Origin: UBA1426 sp052034085 | GTDB taxonomy: Bacteria > Bacillota > Clostridia > Peptostreptococcales > Anaerovoracaceae | Assembly: GCA_052034085.1 (NCBI GenBank) | Contig: JBPOJA010000011.1 | Location: 1-64,000 of the forward strand | Length of the DNA: 64,000 bases | Reading direction: 5' to 3' | Notes under the pieces: generated by a model | The model's database searches: none | Told to the model about the DNA's origin: nothing | The model's input: only the letters and a program-made list of their open reading frames with translations | Shown here: positions 7,507 to 16,206 of the stretch, one piece after another | How the letters are laid out: each line of letters starts with the position of its first letter | Position numbering within the stretch: position 1 is the stretch's first letter | Translations under genes and position numbers: made by a program

Positions 7507-8024
7507 GCCTTTTCGTAGATAAGTTCACGGTCCTTCTGCGTCAAAGCTTTTTCCGTAATATAGGTGATTAGTAGTATTCCTATCATGCTGAGGGCAAATC
7601 TGATAACCATAAATTTGGTTCCAAGGTAAGAAGCTTCCATCAGCAGCATTGGAATCTTTGCAGTGGACCATGTTCCGATAAATACCAGAATATTTGTGAA
7701 CTTGGCTCCTTTTTTCAGGAGTATTCCCGCAATTGGGAATGCGGCATAAAGAGGGCCTGCGGCAGCAGTTCCTAAAAGAAAGCCGAATGCGATTCCTTTG
7801 AAACCTGATTTTTCGCCCATGTAGCGCATCATGGTTTCACGGCTGACCCAGATATCAAGGAGCCCCAGAAGCACGAAAACTGGCGGGAGTATCATGGCCA
7901 TTTCTCTGGCGCTCTTTACGGAAATCGCCAGTGGCTTGACATCGGTCACAGGCAGGAAGAATGTCATCACTATGCTTATAACTGCGAAAAGTATTGCAAA
8001 TCTGTATTTTTTCAGACCGTTCAC
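7491..8024 (-). CDS. Permease, second half of a split YraQ/ArsP-like (DUF318) transporter
   Basis: 177-residue membrane protein with about five hydrophobic segments. The family-like stretch GTAAAGPLYAAFPIAGILLKKG resembles the glycine-proline core of YraQ/UPF0718 permeases, in which two homologous halves each carry such a motif. It begins inside the last codons of the upstream permease gene (4-bp overlap), so the two are translationally coupled and probably assemble as one transporter. Full-length relatives are about 300 or more residues in one chain. Some family members export organoarsenicals, but no arsenic gene is nearby, so the substrate is open. Confidence 0.75.
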   Translation of the reverse strand: MNGLKKYRFAILFAVISIVMTFFLPVTDVKPLAISVKSAREMAMILPPVFVLLGLLDIWVSRETMMRYMGEKSGFKGIAFGFLLGTAAAGPLYAAFPIAGILLKKGAKFTNILVFIGTWSTAKIPMLLMEASYLGTKFMVIRFALSMIGILLITYITEKALTQKDRELIYEKATARD

Positions 8025-8494
8025 ATCATCACCCCCATCACCAAAGCCACAAGCACTGAAAAGCCCAAAGCCAGGGAATTGCGCAGTACCGTGGCTTTCC
8101 TGCCAAAATAGCTTATTTCCATGGGCATGGTTATTACACCCACCATTGTCAGGGATGAGATGAAAGCGGCTAATTGCATGTACCCGGCGCCGTTTTCCAG
8201 AAGAGCTGACGCAAGCGGAAAGGCCACCGGTCCCGGAACCAAAGTGATGGATCCCACAACAATGGCGGCGAAAACTCCAAGCCAGCCTGATTCAGCTCCG
8301 ATGAACCGGGATATCTGCTCAGGTGTAAGGATAGCCAGGGCGATGCCTATTACCAGCAGTATGGTCAATAGCTGGGGCAAAATGTTTTCCAGCGATTTCC
8401 AGGCTTTTTTTAGGGCCATTTTAGTCTTATTCTTGTCTTTTATGAGTGAAACACCCAAGGCAAGACCTGCAATAATGTATAAAGTGAAATTCAT
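8021..8494 (-). CDS. Permease, first half of a split YraQ/ArsP-like transporter
   Basis: 157-residue membrane protein with about five hydrophobic segments. ITLVPGPVAFPLASALLENG parallels GTAAAGPLYAAFPIAGILL in the partner gene, as expected for the two halves of a pseudo-symmetric permease. The segment between the first and second membrane spans is basic (KDKNKTKMALKKAWK). It is the first gene of a two-gene minus-strand operon and overlaps the next by 4 bp. Being split is not damage here: both genes have complete starts and stops and tight coupling. Confidence 0.75.
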   Translation of the reverse strand: MNFTLYIIAGLALGVSLIKDKNKTKMALKKAWKSLENILPQLLTILLVIGIALAILTPEQISRFIGAESGWLGVFAAIVVGSITLVPGPVAFPLASALLENGAGYMQLAAFISSLTMVGVITMPMEISYFGRKATVLRNSLALGFSVLVALVMGVMM

Positions 8495-8616
8495 TCAAAG
8501 CTCCCCGCAATATGTTCTTGGTGATGCATCGTGTCGACAGAAGCCGCCAGTATAAGCACAAGCATTTAATACCCAGAATTTGATCGATGCAAGCAGATAT
8601 TTATTTGAAAGCATCT

Positions 8617-8645
8617 TTGATTCTGAGGCGGATATCCCATATAAT
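8617..8645 (+). promoter_or_regulatory. Sigma-A promoter of the amidohydrolase operon
   Basis: TTGATT (8617-8622), 17-bp spacer, TATAAT (8640-8645). Transcription would start near 8652 and leave a leader of about 68 nt. Confidence 0.7.
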
Positions 8646-8719
8646 AAGAGTGATTCTCACTAAATAGCTGTTAAACGGCATCATACCGTAACAAGCGGTT
8701 TGCAGAAAGGGGATTCGCA

Positions 8720-10381
8720 ATGCTTATACTCAGCGACTGCATTTTTGATTCTGTAAAGGACGAGCCCTATAAGGGTTATATACGCATTGAGGATGAAAAA
8801 ATCGTTCAGGTGGGGAAGGGAAGGCCAACTGATTTCGAGTTGCCCGGAGAGGAAGTCATTGACTGCGGGAACAAAACCGTCATGGCGGCATTTTGTGACA
8901 ATCATGTCCATGTCTTTCTGGCGGCACTGGATCTGGCAACCTGCAACCTGAGCGGAGCAGCAAACGAGGAAGAGGCTGCCGAAAAGCTTTACAATTATTA
9001 TGATGCCGGAGAAACAGCCGGAACAGAAAACGACGGTGGCTGGATAATATCTTTTGGCTGGAGCCATTATGACTGGGATGTCCCAAAGCTTCCAAAAAAA
9101 AAGAGCCTGGATAAATATTTCCCCGACAGACCTGTGATAGCTGTAAATGACGAGTTGCATGCTCTTTGGGTCAACAGCAGAGCTCTTGAAATCTGCGGCA
9201 TTACAAAAGATACTCCTGATCCGCCCTATGCCATTATAGCTAAGGATGAAAACGGAGAACCCACGGGATACATCCTGGAGCAGGCTGCCATGAGATGCTT
9301 CACAGACAGGGCTTTTTCATTCACCAAAGACCGGGAGAAGCAGATAGTCCAAAATTTCATAAAAAAAGCATACAGTGTCGGCGTAACGTCATTCGGCGAC
9401 ATGAAAATAGTGGGTGTGATGAAACACGAACTCTTCAGGGAGATTGCCGAGGAGGGAAATCTTGGAATCAGAATTTTCTTTTCACCTGCGATAGATACCG
9501 ATATTGATAAACTGGAATCGATGAAGGATAATTTCAAGGGCGACAGGCTGGCGTTTCTGGGTGCAAAGGGATTCATTGACGGAACACCACTTGGTATGAC
9601 CGGTATGCTTTGCGAAGACTACAGCAACAGGCCGGGCTTTCGGGGGGAGCCGGTGCTGGACCTGGACTGGCTGAAAGAGCGTATTTATCAGCTGAATCGC
9701 AGAGGAATCCCCGTAAGGCTCCATGCCTGCGGAGACGGAGCAGTTAAAGTTGCCCTGGACTACATAGAGGAAAGCAATAGAAGGCGCAAGGCAGAGGGAG
9801 ACGAAAGACAGGTCCGCAACACCATCGAGCATATTGAAAATATTCGTGAGGAAGACCTACAGCGGTTCAAAGAAACCGGCACCATTGCCTCCATACAATC
9901 TTACCATATGAGCATGGACAGCATAGAAGGTCACCCGATCTTCGGGATCTTGGGGAAAATAAGGAGCAAGCTCGCCTGGCCTGCAAGATCCCTTAAAAAC
10001 AAAGGCGCAAGGCTAACTATCGGTACTGACTGTCCAATTGTGCCTTTAAGCCCCTTAAAAACGGTGTTTTGCGCCACAAACAGGGTAATGGAGGACGGAA
10101 GTCCCCAAGGAGGCTGGAACCCTGAAGAAAAACTCAGCCTGGCAGAGGCACTGAAAGCGAGCACCATAGAAACTGCATATTTATTTGGCAGGGAAGATAA
10201 GCTTGGAAGTCTTGAAGCCGGAAAACTGGCAGATGTTATTGTGATGTCGGAAAACATCTTCGAAAAAGATCCGCTTGAAGTTGAGGAAGTCTATGTGGAA
10301 AGAACGATATTCAATGGAAAGACGGTTTATACGGAAAATGGCAAGACCGTTTATAAGGAAAAAGGAGGCACTGATGAATAA
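8720..10381 (+). CDS. YtcJ-like amidohydrolase (amidohydrolase 3 family)
   Basis: 553-residue metal-dependent hydrolase. The metal-binding DNHVHVF gives His62 and His64. Further landmarks are VRLHACGDGAV, the EHIENI histidine, and the late aspartate in TIGTDCPIVPLSP. The C-terminal SLEAGKLADVIVMSENIF is typical of the family's beta-sandwich end. The start at 8720 follows AAAGGGGA. These enzymes hydrolyse amide, carbamate or formamide bonds in small molecules; the substrate here is unknown. It is the first gene of an apparent operon: the next gene starts 8 bp inside it, and it has its own sigma-A promoter. The protein is probably cytoplasmic, since no signal peptide is visible. Confidence 0.85.
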   Translation: MLILSDCIFDSVKDEPYKGYIRIEDEKIVQVGKGRPTDFELPGEEVIDCGNKTVMAAFCDNHVHVFLAALDLATCNLSGAANEEEAAEKLYNYYDAGETAGTENDGGWIISFGWSHYDWDVPKLPKKKSLDKYFPDRPVIAVNDELHALWVNSRALEICGITKDTPDPPYAIIAKDENGEPTGYILEQAAMRCFTDRAFSFTKDREKQIVQNFIKKAYSVGVTSFGDMKIVGVMKHELFREIAEEGNLGIRIFFSPAIDTDIDKLESMKDNFKGDRLAFLGAKGFIDGTPLGMTGMLCEDYSNRPGFRGEPVLDLDWLKERIYQLNRRGIPVRLHACGDGAVKVALDYIEESNRRRKAEGDERQVRNTIEHIENIREEDLQRFKETGTIASIQSYHMSMDSIEGHPIFGILGKIRSKLAWPARSLKNKGARLTIGTDCPIVPLSPLKTVFCATNRVMEDGSPQGGWNPEEKLSLAEALKASTIETAYLFGREDKLGSLEAGKLADVIVMSENIFEKDPLEVEEVYVERTIFNGKTVYTENGKTVYKEKGGTDE

Positions 10382-11645
10382 GGCAAAATTTTTAATCGAA
10401 GAAATCTATAATGCTAACGGCAATGATTTGCCTTTTCCAAAAGAAGAGTATGATGCCAGGCTGGCCGGTGTGAAAAAACGCATGGAAAAGGCCGGAATAG
10501 ACCTGCTTTACGTTACGGCGGCTGAAAATTTATTTTATCTCAGCGGTCTGAATCTGGTCTGGCCCAGGCTTTCATCTCCTGCCGCCTGGAACACGGCCAA
10601 GGCCACAGGCATTGCAATCTCATTGCAGTCAGATGAATTTATGCTCTTCGAAATCGCAGATGAGGAAGGTTCGGTGCTGAACGAGACTTACTGCGCCATG
10701 CCCAGGATTAAGGAGGATATTCCGGGTTCGGAAACCGAAATGTTCGGTAAATCCTTTGAATCGCCGGCACACGGCGAGGATTTTCTGGATCTTGTTGTAA
10801 AGGATCTTAAAACCGAAGGCTGGCTCAAAGGCACGGTGGCCATGGAGTTCGGAAGCCCCAGGCCCAGCAGGACGGTAAGCGAAATGCTTGAAGCAAGGTT
10901 TGTAAAAGAAGGAGTCAAAGTTGTGGACGGAACTGATATAGTTCTGGCGGAGCGCAGCATCAAGTCTCCTTTGGAAATGGCCTGTATACTGAAAGCCACG
11001 GAATTTGCTGATATAGCTCACCGGACCATAAAGGCGAACATCAGAGAAGGCATCAGCGAGCTTGAAATGGTGGGGGAATATAATCTGGCCATGTATAAGG
11101 CTGGTGGAGAGAGCATGGGCATAGTCGATATGTGCAGGTTCGGCGAAGAAAGGTTCTGGAGACCACATTCCCCGGCCGGCAGGAGGAAGCTGAGACACGG
11201 GGATCCCATAGCCGTGGATTTGTGCGGTGTGTATAAGCGCTATCATTCTAATCAGACAAGGTCATATTTCTTTGGGGAACCTTCAGAGGAATTTATGAAA
11301 ATCAGCGACAACGGGGTTAAAACCATGGAAGTAGTAAAGGAAATAATAAGGCCGGGTATGGGTGTTCGGACTTTCTTTGACCAAATGGAAAGACATATGA
11401 AAGAACGCGGTATAGCAGGTGATGCCTACTGGTTCGGCGGATACGAGCTGGGCATAGGTTTTCCGCCTGACTGGGTGGGGACCTTTGTGTATGACCCGGA
11501 TGTGGATCCGGGTGATGCCGCTTTTCTGCCCGGTATGGTCATAAATTTTGAGACCGGATTCGGAGTGATTGACACGATTATGTTTACAGAGGATGAGGCC
11601 ATGATTTTAGGCACAACGCCCTGGGAAATGCAGGTGGTACGGTGA
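10374..11645 (+). CDS. Creatinase/Xaa-Pro peptidase-like (M24 fold) protein lacking canonical metal ligands
   Basis: 423 residues from the ATG at 10374 (AAAGGAGG 7 bp upstream), overlapping the amidohydrolase by 8 bp. The N-terminal half is a creatinase-type domain and the C-terminal half a pita-bread fold. In M24 peptidases five residues (D, D, H, E, E) hold two metals. Here the first Asp remains (AVDLCGVYKRYH), but the second site reads SNQTRS with Asn instead of Asp. The GHGIG histidine site reads YELGIGF followed by PPDW, and the late E-D pair reads IDTIMF. It therefore resembles the metal-independent creatinase or ectoine-hydrolase side of the superfamily, which cleave C-N bonds. A hydrolase acting with its neighbour is likely; a peptidase is less likely. 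Confidence 0.75.
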   Translation: MNKAKFLIEEIYNANGNDLPFPKEEYDARLAGVKKRMEKAGIDLLYVTAAENLFYLSGLNLVWPRLSSPAAWNTAKATGIAISLQSDEFMLFEIADEEGSVLNETYCAMPRIKEDIPGSETEMFGKSFESPAHGEDFLDLVVKDLKTEGWLKGTVAMEFGSPRPSRTVSEMLEARFVKEGVKVVDGTDIVLAERSIKSPLEMACILKATEFADIAHRTIKANIREGISELEMVGEYNLAMYKAGGESMGIVDMCRFGEERFWRPHSPAGRRKLRHGDPIAVDLCGVYKRYHSNQTRSYFFGEPSEEFMKISDNGVKTMEVVKEIIRPGMGVRTFFDQMERHMKERGIAGDAYWFGGYELGIGFPPDWVGTFVYDPDVDPGDAAFLPGMVINFETGFGVIDTIMFTEDEAMILGTTPWEMQVVR

Positions 11646-13015
11646 GACCGGGATTGAAAGCAGGAACAGGCAGCCTAAGGAAAGCAAAATCACTGACGCT
11701 GTTTTTTATAATCACCATGGTTCTGGCAGCTCTGCTTTCATCATGCGCAGAGGGAACAGGACTCATGCCGGGCACGGGTTTTGGGCAGGGCAAAGATGTG
11801 ACTCTCTTCATTGCCTCAGACATTCATTACATCGACAAAGACATGTATGACAACGGACCGGCTTTCAGGAAGTATATGCAGGGTTCAAACGGCCGTAATT
11901 TTCTTTATATTGACGAAGTGATAAGAGCCTTTGCCACAGAAGTGGAAGAGCAGAAGCCTGATGTTCTTGTCATCAGCGGCGATCTGACCAACAACGGTGA
12001 AAAAATCAATCACAAAAAAGTGGCGGAGCTGTTGAAGCAAATCGAAGATGCATCTGGTACAAAAATTTATGTAATTCCCGGGAATCACGACATAGAAAAT
12101 CCCTGGGCCAGACGTTTCAGGGGAGATAAGGCAGAAGTTGCCGAAAATATAAGTCCTGAACAATTTGCCGAGATTTACGCAGAGTTCGGCTACGGGGAGG
12201 CTCTTTCCAGAGATGAGTTCACTCTGAGCTACCTTGTTGCTCCTTCGGAAAAACTCTGGCTGATTATGCTGGACACAAACCTGTACTATCTAAATACAGA
12301 GGCGGGATCCCCAACGGTTGGGGGCGCTCTCATGGTTGAAACTCTGGAATGGATGGAAGATTGCGCCAAAATGGCAAGAGAAAACGATGCGGAAATAATT
12401 ACAGTCAGCCACCACAATCTGCTAAAGCACAGTGAAAACAGATTCTTTGGATATACGGTGGGCCAGAACGAAAGAGCAGTGGCGGTTTACGAAAAGCTGG
12501 GCATCCCATTGAATCTGAGCGGGCACATTCACGCCCAGAGTGTGAAATTCCACGAATATGAAGGCGGGAAACTTTATGATATAGCTACCGGAACTATGTC
12601 TTCTTTTCCCACCAGGTATGCGGTGCTTAAATTTGAACCGGGGAAAGGGTTTTCCTATGATACTTTTTCTGTGGATGTGGAAAAATGGGCTAAAAATCAG
12701 GGACTTAAAGATGAAAATCTGCTGAATTTCAGTAATTATTCAAGAAGTCTTTATCTGGAAGATGCCTATGACAGATATTATGCCGGTATGGAAAAAGAAG
12801 GCAGATATCCGGAACAGGACATCTCTGAAATGGCACGGACCATGAGCCTCATAAGCGCAGCAAGGTTTTCAGGCAGGGCTGAGGGCAATCAGGCAGTTAT
12901 TGATGAGATAAGAGCAACGCCGGGCTATGAGATATGGCTGAAATATGATTCTGAATTTTCCAACTTGCTCAATTTCAAAAATGCTGGTACTATATTCGTG
13001 GAACAAAATTTATAG
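11642..13015 (+). CDS. Calcineurin-like metallophosphoesterase lipoprotein
   Basis: 457 residues, GTG start overlapping the previous stop by 4 bp. The N-terminus has a basic region, a hydrophobic stretch and a lipobox LLSSC with Cys35, so it should be tethered outside the membrane. The phosphoesterase metal motifs are all present in order: SDIHYID, ISGDLTNNGE, IPGNHDIE, VSHHN and SGHIHAQ. Such enzymes hydrolyse phosphomonoesters, phosphodiesters or nucleotides. Translational coupling to the two hydrolases upstream suggests it prepares or senses the same nutrient outside the cell, but the substrate is unknown. Confidence 0.85.
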   Translation: MRPGLKAGTGSLRKAKSLTLFFIITMVLAALLSSCAEGTGLMPGTGFGQGKDVTLFIASDIHYIDKDMYDNGPAFRKYMQGSNGRNFLYIDEVIRAFATEVEEQKPDVLVISGDLTNNGEKINHKKVAELLKQIEDASGTKIYVIPGNHDIENPWARRFRGDKAEVAENISPEQFAEIYAEFGYGEALSRDEFTLSYLVAPSEKLWLIMLDTNLYYLNTEAGSPTVGGALMVETLEWMEDCAKMARENDAEIITVSHHNLLKHSENRFFGYTVGQNERAVAVYEKLGIPLNLSGHIHAQSVKFHEYEGGKLYDIATGTMSSFPTRYAVLKFEPGKGFSYDTFSVDVEKWAKNQGLKDENLLNFSNYSRSLYLEDAYDRYYAGMEKEGRYPEQDISEMARTMSLISAARFSGRAEGNQAVIDEIRATPGYEIWLKYDSEFSNLLNFKNAGTIFVEQNL

Positions 13016-13026
13016 GAGGTACGACC

Positions 13027-13215
13027 ATGAAAGCATTTGTTAACAAGGATGATTGCACAGGCTGTGAACTTTGCACGGATATCTGCCCCGAAGTCTTTCA
13101 GATGGATGATGACGGATATGCCGAAGCTTACGGCGAGGTGACCGAAGACAACCTGGAATTGGCTCAGGAAGCTGCTGACAGCTGCCCCGTTTCCTGCATC
13201 ACCGTTGAAGTGTAG
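13027..13215 (+). CDS. Ferredoxin, 4Fe-4S
   Basis: 62-residue electron carrier. Cysteines are arranged CTGCELCTDICP near the N-terminus with SCPVSC near the C-terminus. This fits a single 4Fe-4S cluster ferredoxin of the Clostridium/Thermotoga small type, rather than a two-cluster protein, because the second four-cysteine motif is incomplete. The protein is acidic, as is usual. AGGAGGT sits 5-6 bp upstream of the ATG. It lies 11 bp after the lipoprotein gene and 23 bp before the cysteine hydrolase, so it is probably in the same transcript. Its redox partner is not identified here. Confidence 0.92.
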   Translation: MKAFVNKDDCTGCELCTDICPEVFQMDDDGYAEAYGEVTEDNLELAQEAADSCPVSCITVEV

Positions 13216-13238
13216 GCAGAAGTGAAGGTAAATAAATT

Positions 13239-13772
13239 ATGAAAAAAGTCTTGATTGTGGTGGATATGCAGAAAGATTTTGTCGCCGGATCCCTTGGGAC
13301 ACCGGAAGCAGAATCCATAGTTCCGAATGTAATTAATAAAATTCAAAATCACGAGGGAATACTTTTGTTTACAAGAGACACCCATAAGGAAAACTATCTA
13401 TCCACCCAGGAAGGCAGAAATCTCCCTGTCGAGCATTGTATAAAAGGCAGTGATGGATGGGAGATAATTGATGAAATAAAGGAAATTACCGCAGACGGAG
13501 ATACAGTTACCTTTGACAAGGATACTTTCGGGTCCAGGGATTTGATAACGTATCTCAAGATGCTGGATGAAACCGAAGGCATAGAGCAGATCGAGCTGAT
13601 TGGCCTTTGCACTGACATCTGTGTGATAAGCAATTCTCTGGCCATAAAAACTTATCTGCCTGAGGTTCCCATAATCGTGGACGCGTCATGCTGTGCGGGA
13701 GTCACGCCGGAGTCACACGAAAATGCCTTGAAGGCAATGGAGATATGCCAGGTTCAGGTGATTAACAAATAA
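13239..13772 (+). CDS. Isochorismatase-family cysteine hydrolase (nicotinamidase-like)
   Basis: 177 residues. The catalytic Asp lies in IVVDMQKDFVAGSL and the nucleophilic Cys in ELIGLCTDICV. The last third has DASCCAGVTPESHENAL, as in nicotinamidase-type members. The family hydrolyses amides such as nicotinamide or N-carbamoyl compounds through a Cys-Asp-Lys triad. Nicotinamidase (nicotinamide to nicotinate for NAD salvage) is the first guess. Its position at the end of the amidohydrolase operon leaves N-carbamoyl hydrolysis open. A strong terminator follows. Confidence 0.8.
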   Translation: MKKVLIVVDMQKDFVAGSLGTPEAESIVPNVINKIQNHEGILLFTRDTHKENYLSTQEGRNLPVEHCIKGSDGWEIIDEIKEITADGDTVTFDKDTFGSRDLITYLKMLDETEGIEQIELIGLCTDICVISNSLAIKTYLPEVPIIVDASCCAGVTPESHENALKAMEICQVQVINK

Positions 13773-13783
13773 GTGCTGGTTAC

Positions 13784-13818
13784 AAAAAGGCGCCGTCCGA
13801 AAGGAAGGCGCTTTTTTA
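13784..13818 (+). terminator. Intrinsic terminator after the hydrolase operon
   Basis: AAAAAGGCGCC pairs with GGCGCTTTTTT (one G-T). An inner TCC-GAAA-GGA hairpin with a GNRA loop caps the stem, and a T run follows. Confidence 0.9.
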
Positions 13819-13842
13819 ATTTCTTTTTTTAAAGTTAAGTTA

Positions 13843-13905
13843 TGTCGAAAAAAGTCGAAATTATCCACTTGCGATTCAATAGGTGCGTGGTTAAAATTAA
13901 ACCAC
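13843..13905 (+). promoter_or_regulatory. Tad operon promoter with two Spo0A-like boxes and a palindrome
   Basis: TTGCGA (13869-13874), 17-bp spacer, TAAAAT (13892-13897). Just upstream are TGTCGAA (13843-13849) and AGTCGAA (13853-13859), 10 bp apart on the same face of the helix. Both match the Spo0A box TGTCGAA, the second with one mismatch at its first base. GTGGTT (13887-13892) and AACCAC (13900-13905) form an inverted repeat across the -10 region. Confidence 0.5.
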
Positions 13906-13955
13906 AGTTACCATATATTTCCATTTGCAGCTGATATCGAAGCAGGGCAGAAGGC

Positions 13956-15008
13956 ATGAACAGAATTGATCTCGTTATAGACACAGCCGATAGCGAATAT
14001 GGCAGAAATTTAGGAATAGCGCTGGCACTGGAGGATAGTTTATTCTCTGTTTCTCCGAATGATAACAGTGAATTGCAAAACTGCAGCCTATTCATAACGG
14101 ATAAAAGGGAGAATGCAGAAAACCGTGTAAAAAAAGGTCTGCCATGTCTGTATTTAAGCCGCAGCCTGCAGGATGACCCGGCCTGTCCGGCTGTATTTTT
14201 GTACAGCGGCACGAAAAAAATTGCGGAATCAATTTACAACTGTCTTGAAAGTAGTCTGAACTGCAGCATAAACAGGTTATCAGTCAGAAAATCAAAGTTC
14301 ATATGCATGGTTTCAGCAGCGGGGGGAGTAGGCTGCAGCGCGATATCCGTTGCTTTGGGTAAGGAACTGGCCATGAGTTTTGGCGGTCAGGTACTTTATA
14401 TTTCCTTCGAGAGCGTGGCATCTACAGGCTTGTATTTTAACGACCTGGGTGGCAAGGCAACTTTAAATGAATATATATATTATTGCTTTAATGACAAGCG
14501 GTCCGGATCAACCCCGATAATTGACAGGTTTCTCATAGATGATATGCAGGGAATGAAAGCTTTCAGGCCGGGAGGCCACAATCAGCTACTGGACCTGTCA
14601 AAAGAAGAATTGGCACGGCTATTAAATCGTCTGACTTTCAGCGGTGATTTTGATTACATTATCATGGACATGAAAGGCGACATGCCCGGCATAAGCAAAG
14701 AACTGCTTGATTCATGCGATGCGGTTGTCCTGGTGGATGACGGCGGTCCCGTTTCACTCTACAAAAATAAACTATGGCTTGAGGAACATCAGCCTGACCC
14801 CGGAAAGGTTCTGCTTGTCAGTAATAAGTGGGACAGCAATTTTGTGGAAGAGACCGAAGCGGAAGATCAGAATTTTTTAAAGAAGCTATACATTGAGGCA
14901 GATCCTTCTTGCTTTCGGGAAATTGAGGGGGTGGTGCATATAAATATAAGCTCAAGATTTGGTCTTGGTATAAGGAGGTTGGCAGATGAACTTGCAGGCA
15001 CCTTATGA
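13956..15008 (+). CDS. TadZ/CpaE-like MinD-family protein of the Tad pilus
   Basis: 350 residues. A short receiver-like N-terminal domain (1 to about 110) precedes a MinD/ParA-type ATPase domain. The deviant P-loop reads SAAGGVGCSAIS at about 120-131, with Cys127 where canonical ATPases have the P-loop lysine. Atypical Walker A motifs are known in TadZ proteins. A switch-like FDYIIMDMKGD and late VSNKWDSN are also visible. In Tad systems this protein positions the assembly machinery at the membrane. It overlaps tadA by 23 bp. The weak start context (GGGCAGAAGGC before ATG) was accepted because the promoter lies just upstream. Confidence 0.8.
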   Translation: MNRIDLVIDTADSEYGRNLGIALALEDSLFSVSPNDNSELQNCSLFITDKRENAENRVKKGLPCLYLSRSLQDDPACPAVFLYSGTKKIAESIYNCLESSLNCSINRLSVRKSKFICMVSAAGGVGCSAISVALGKELAMSFGGQVLYISFESVASTGLYFNDLGGKATLNEYIYYCFNDKRSGSTPIIDRFLIDDMQGMKAFRPGGHNQLLDLSKEELARLLNRLTFSGDFDYIIMDMKGDMPGISKELLDSCDAVVLVDDGGPVSLYKNKLWLEEHQPDPGKVLLVSNKWDSNFVEETEAEDQNFLKKLYIEADPSCFREIEGVVHINISSRFGLGIRRLADELAGTL

Positions 15009-16206
15009 GGGAATGATTGGAATCAGGGAGATAACGGATCATGTAAGAAGGGAAATCAGCAGCAGAAATGAAAAATTTTCCGATGCTGAAGTCCTGGATC
15101 TTATAGAGGATTATGTGCTATATGGTTCGCCGCTACGTAATTCCTCTTATAAGAAAAAGGCTGAGCTTGTGACAGGAGTTTTCAATGCCACCAGAAAAGA
15201 GCTGGGCTTGCTGCAGCCTTTGGCTGACGACGAAGATGTAAGCGAAATCATGGTGAATGGCACAGATTATATTTTTGCTGAGCGGAACGGAAAGGTGGAG
15301 AAAACAGGTCTGCGGTTCGAAACAGCTGAGGAACTGGAGGAAGTAATCAGGAGGCTGGCAGGGAAAGTTCAAAGAGAGATCAATGACCTCAATCCTATTC
15401 TGGATGCCAGGATGTCGGATGGCTCCAGGGTACATGCAGTCAACAAGAATGTAGCCATCAACGGCCCCATATTGTCCATCCGGCGTTTCCCCAAGCAAAA
15501 TATCACCATGGAACAGCTTCTGGAGTCAGGCAGCATTTCAATAGAGGGAGCGGACTTCCTTAAAAAAATGGTTAAAGCGGGTTACAACATTTTCATCTCC
15601 GGCGGAACCAGTTCAGGGAAAACAACCATGCTCAATGCTCTTACTGCCTTTATACCCAAAGATGAAAGGCTGGTTGTGATTGAGGATTCGGCAGAATTGA
15701 AAATCCAGGGAATAGAAAACATTGTCAGAATGGAATGCAGAAGGGCCAATGTGGCAGGCAAGGGGGAAGTTGACATCAGGCAGTTAATAAAGGCCAGTCT
15801 GAGAATGCGGCCTGACAGGATAATAGTCGGAGAAGTAAGAGGCGCCGAAGTTATGGATATGCTGCAGGCAATGAACACCGGTCATGACGGTTCGCTTTCC
15901 ACAGGACATGCCAACTCATCTGCCGGCATGCTTTCGAGACTTGAGGCAATGTATCTTTCTCTGGAATCCTACCCGGTGGATTCCGTACGAAGACAGATTG
16001 TAGAGGCAATAGACCTGATAGTCCACATGGGAAGAATGAATGACGGCAGCAGAAAAGTGCTTGAAATAGCAGAAGTTCTTGGCTGTGAAGAGGGCCGTTA
16101 TAATCTCAATCCCATGTTTTTGTATTCCAAAGAAGCGGGGCTGGTTAAAACCGGAAACAAACTTCATTTGACCGTTAAAGCTGAGCGACAGGGGCTGATT
16201 GTATGA
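14986..16206 (+). CDS. tadA: TadA/CpaF secretion ATPase
   Basis: 406-residue hexameric motor ATPase that powers Tad pilus assembly. The Walker A is SGGTSSGKTTML with Lys212. The Asp and His boxes follow in LVVIEDSAELKIQ and IIVGEVRGAEVMDMLQAMNTGHDGS, and STGHANS is conserved. The N-terminal all-alpha domain has DDEDVSEIMVNG, typical of CpaF. AAGGAGG lies just upstream of the ATG, inside the end of the TadZ-like gene. The next gene overlaps by 4 bp, which indicates coupled translation with the membrane platform proteins. Confidence 0.95.
   Translation: MNLQAPYEGMIGIREITDHVRREISSRNEKFSDAEVLDLIEDYVLYGSPLRNSSYKKKAELVTGVFNATRKELGLLQPLADDEDVSEIMVNGTDYIFAERNGKVEKTGLRFETAEELEEVIRRLAGKVQREINDLNPILDARMSDGSRVHAVNKNVAINGPILSIRRFPKQNITMEQLLESGSISIEGADFLKKMVKAGYNIFISGGTSSGKTTMLNALTAFIPKDERLVVIEDSAELKIQGIENIVRMECRRANVAGKGEVDIRQLIKASLRMRPDRIIVGEVRGAEVMDMLQAMNTGHDGSLSTGHANSSAGMLSRLEAMYLSLESYPVDSVRRQIVEAIDLIVHMGRMNDGSRKVLEIAEVLGCEEGRYNLNPMFLYSKEAGLVKTGNKLHLTVKAERQGLIV

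Noticed and set aside
10629..11246. Antisense open frame of 205 codons
   Set aside because: It overlaps the M24-like gene completely and shows no recognisable domain or ribosome binding site.
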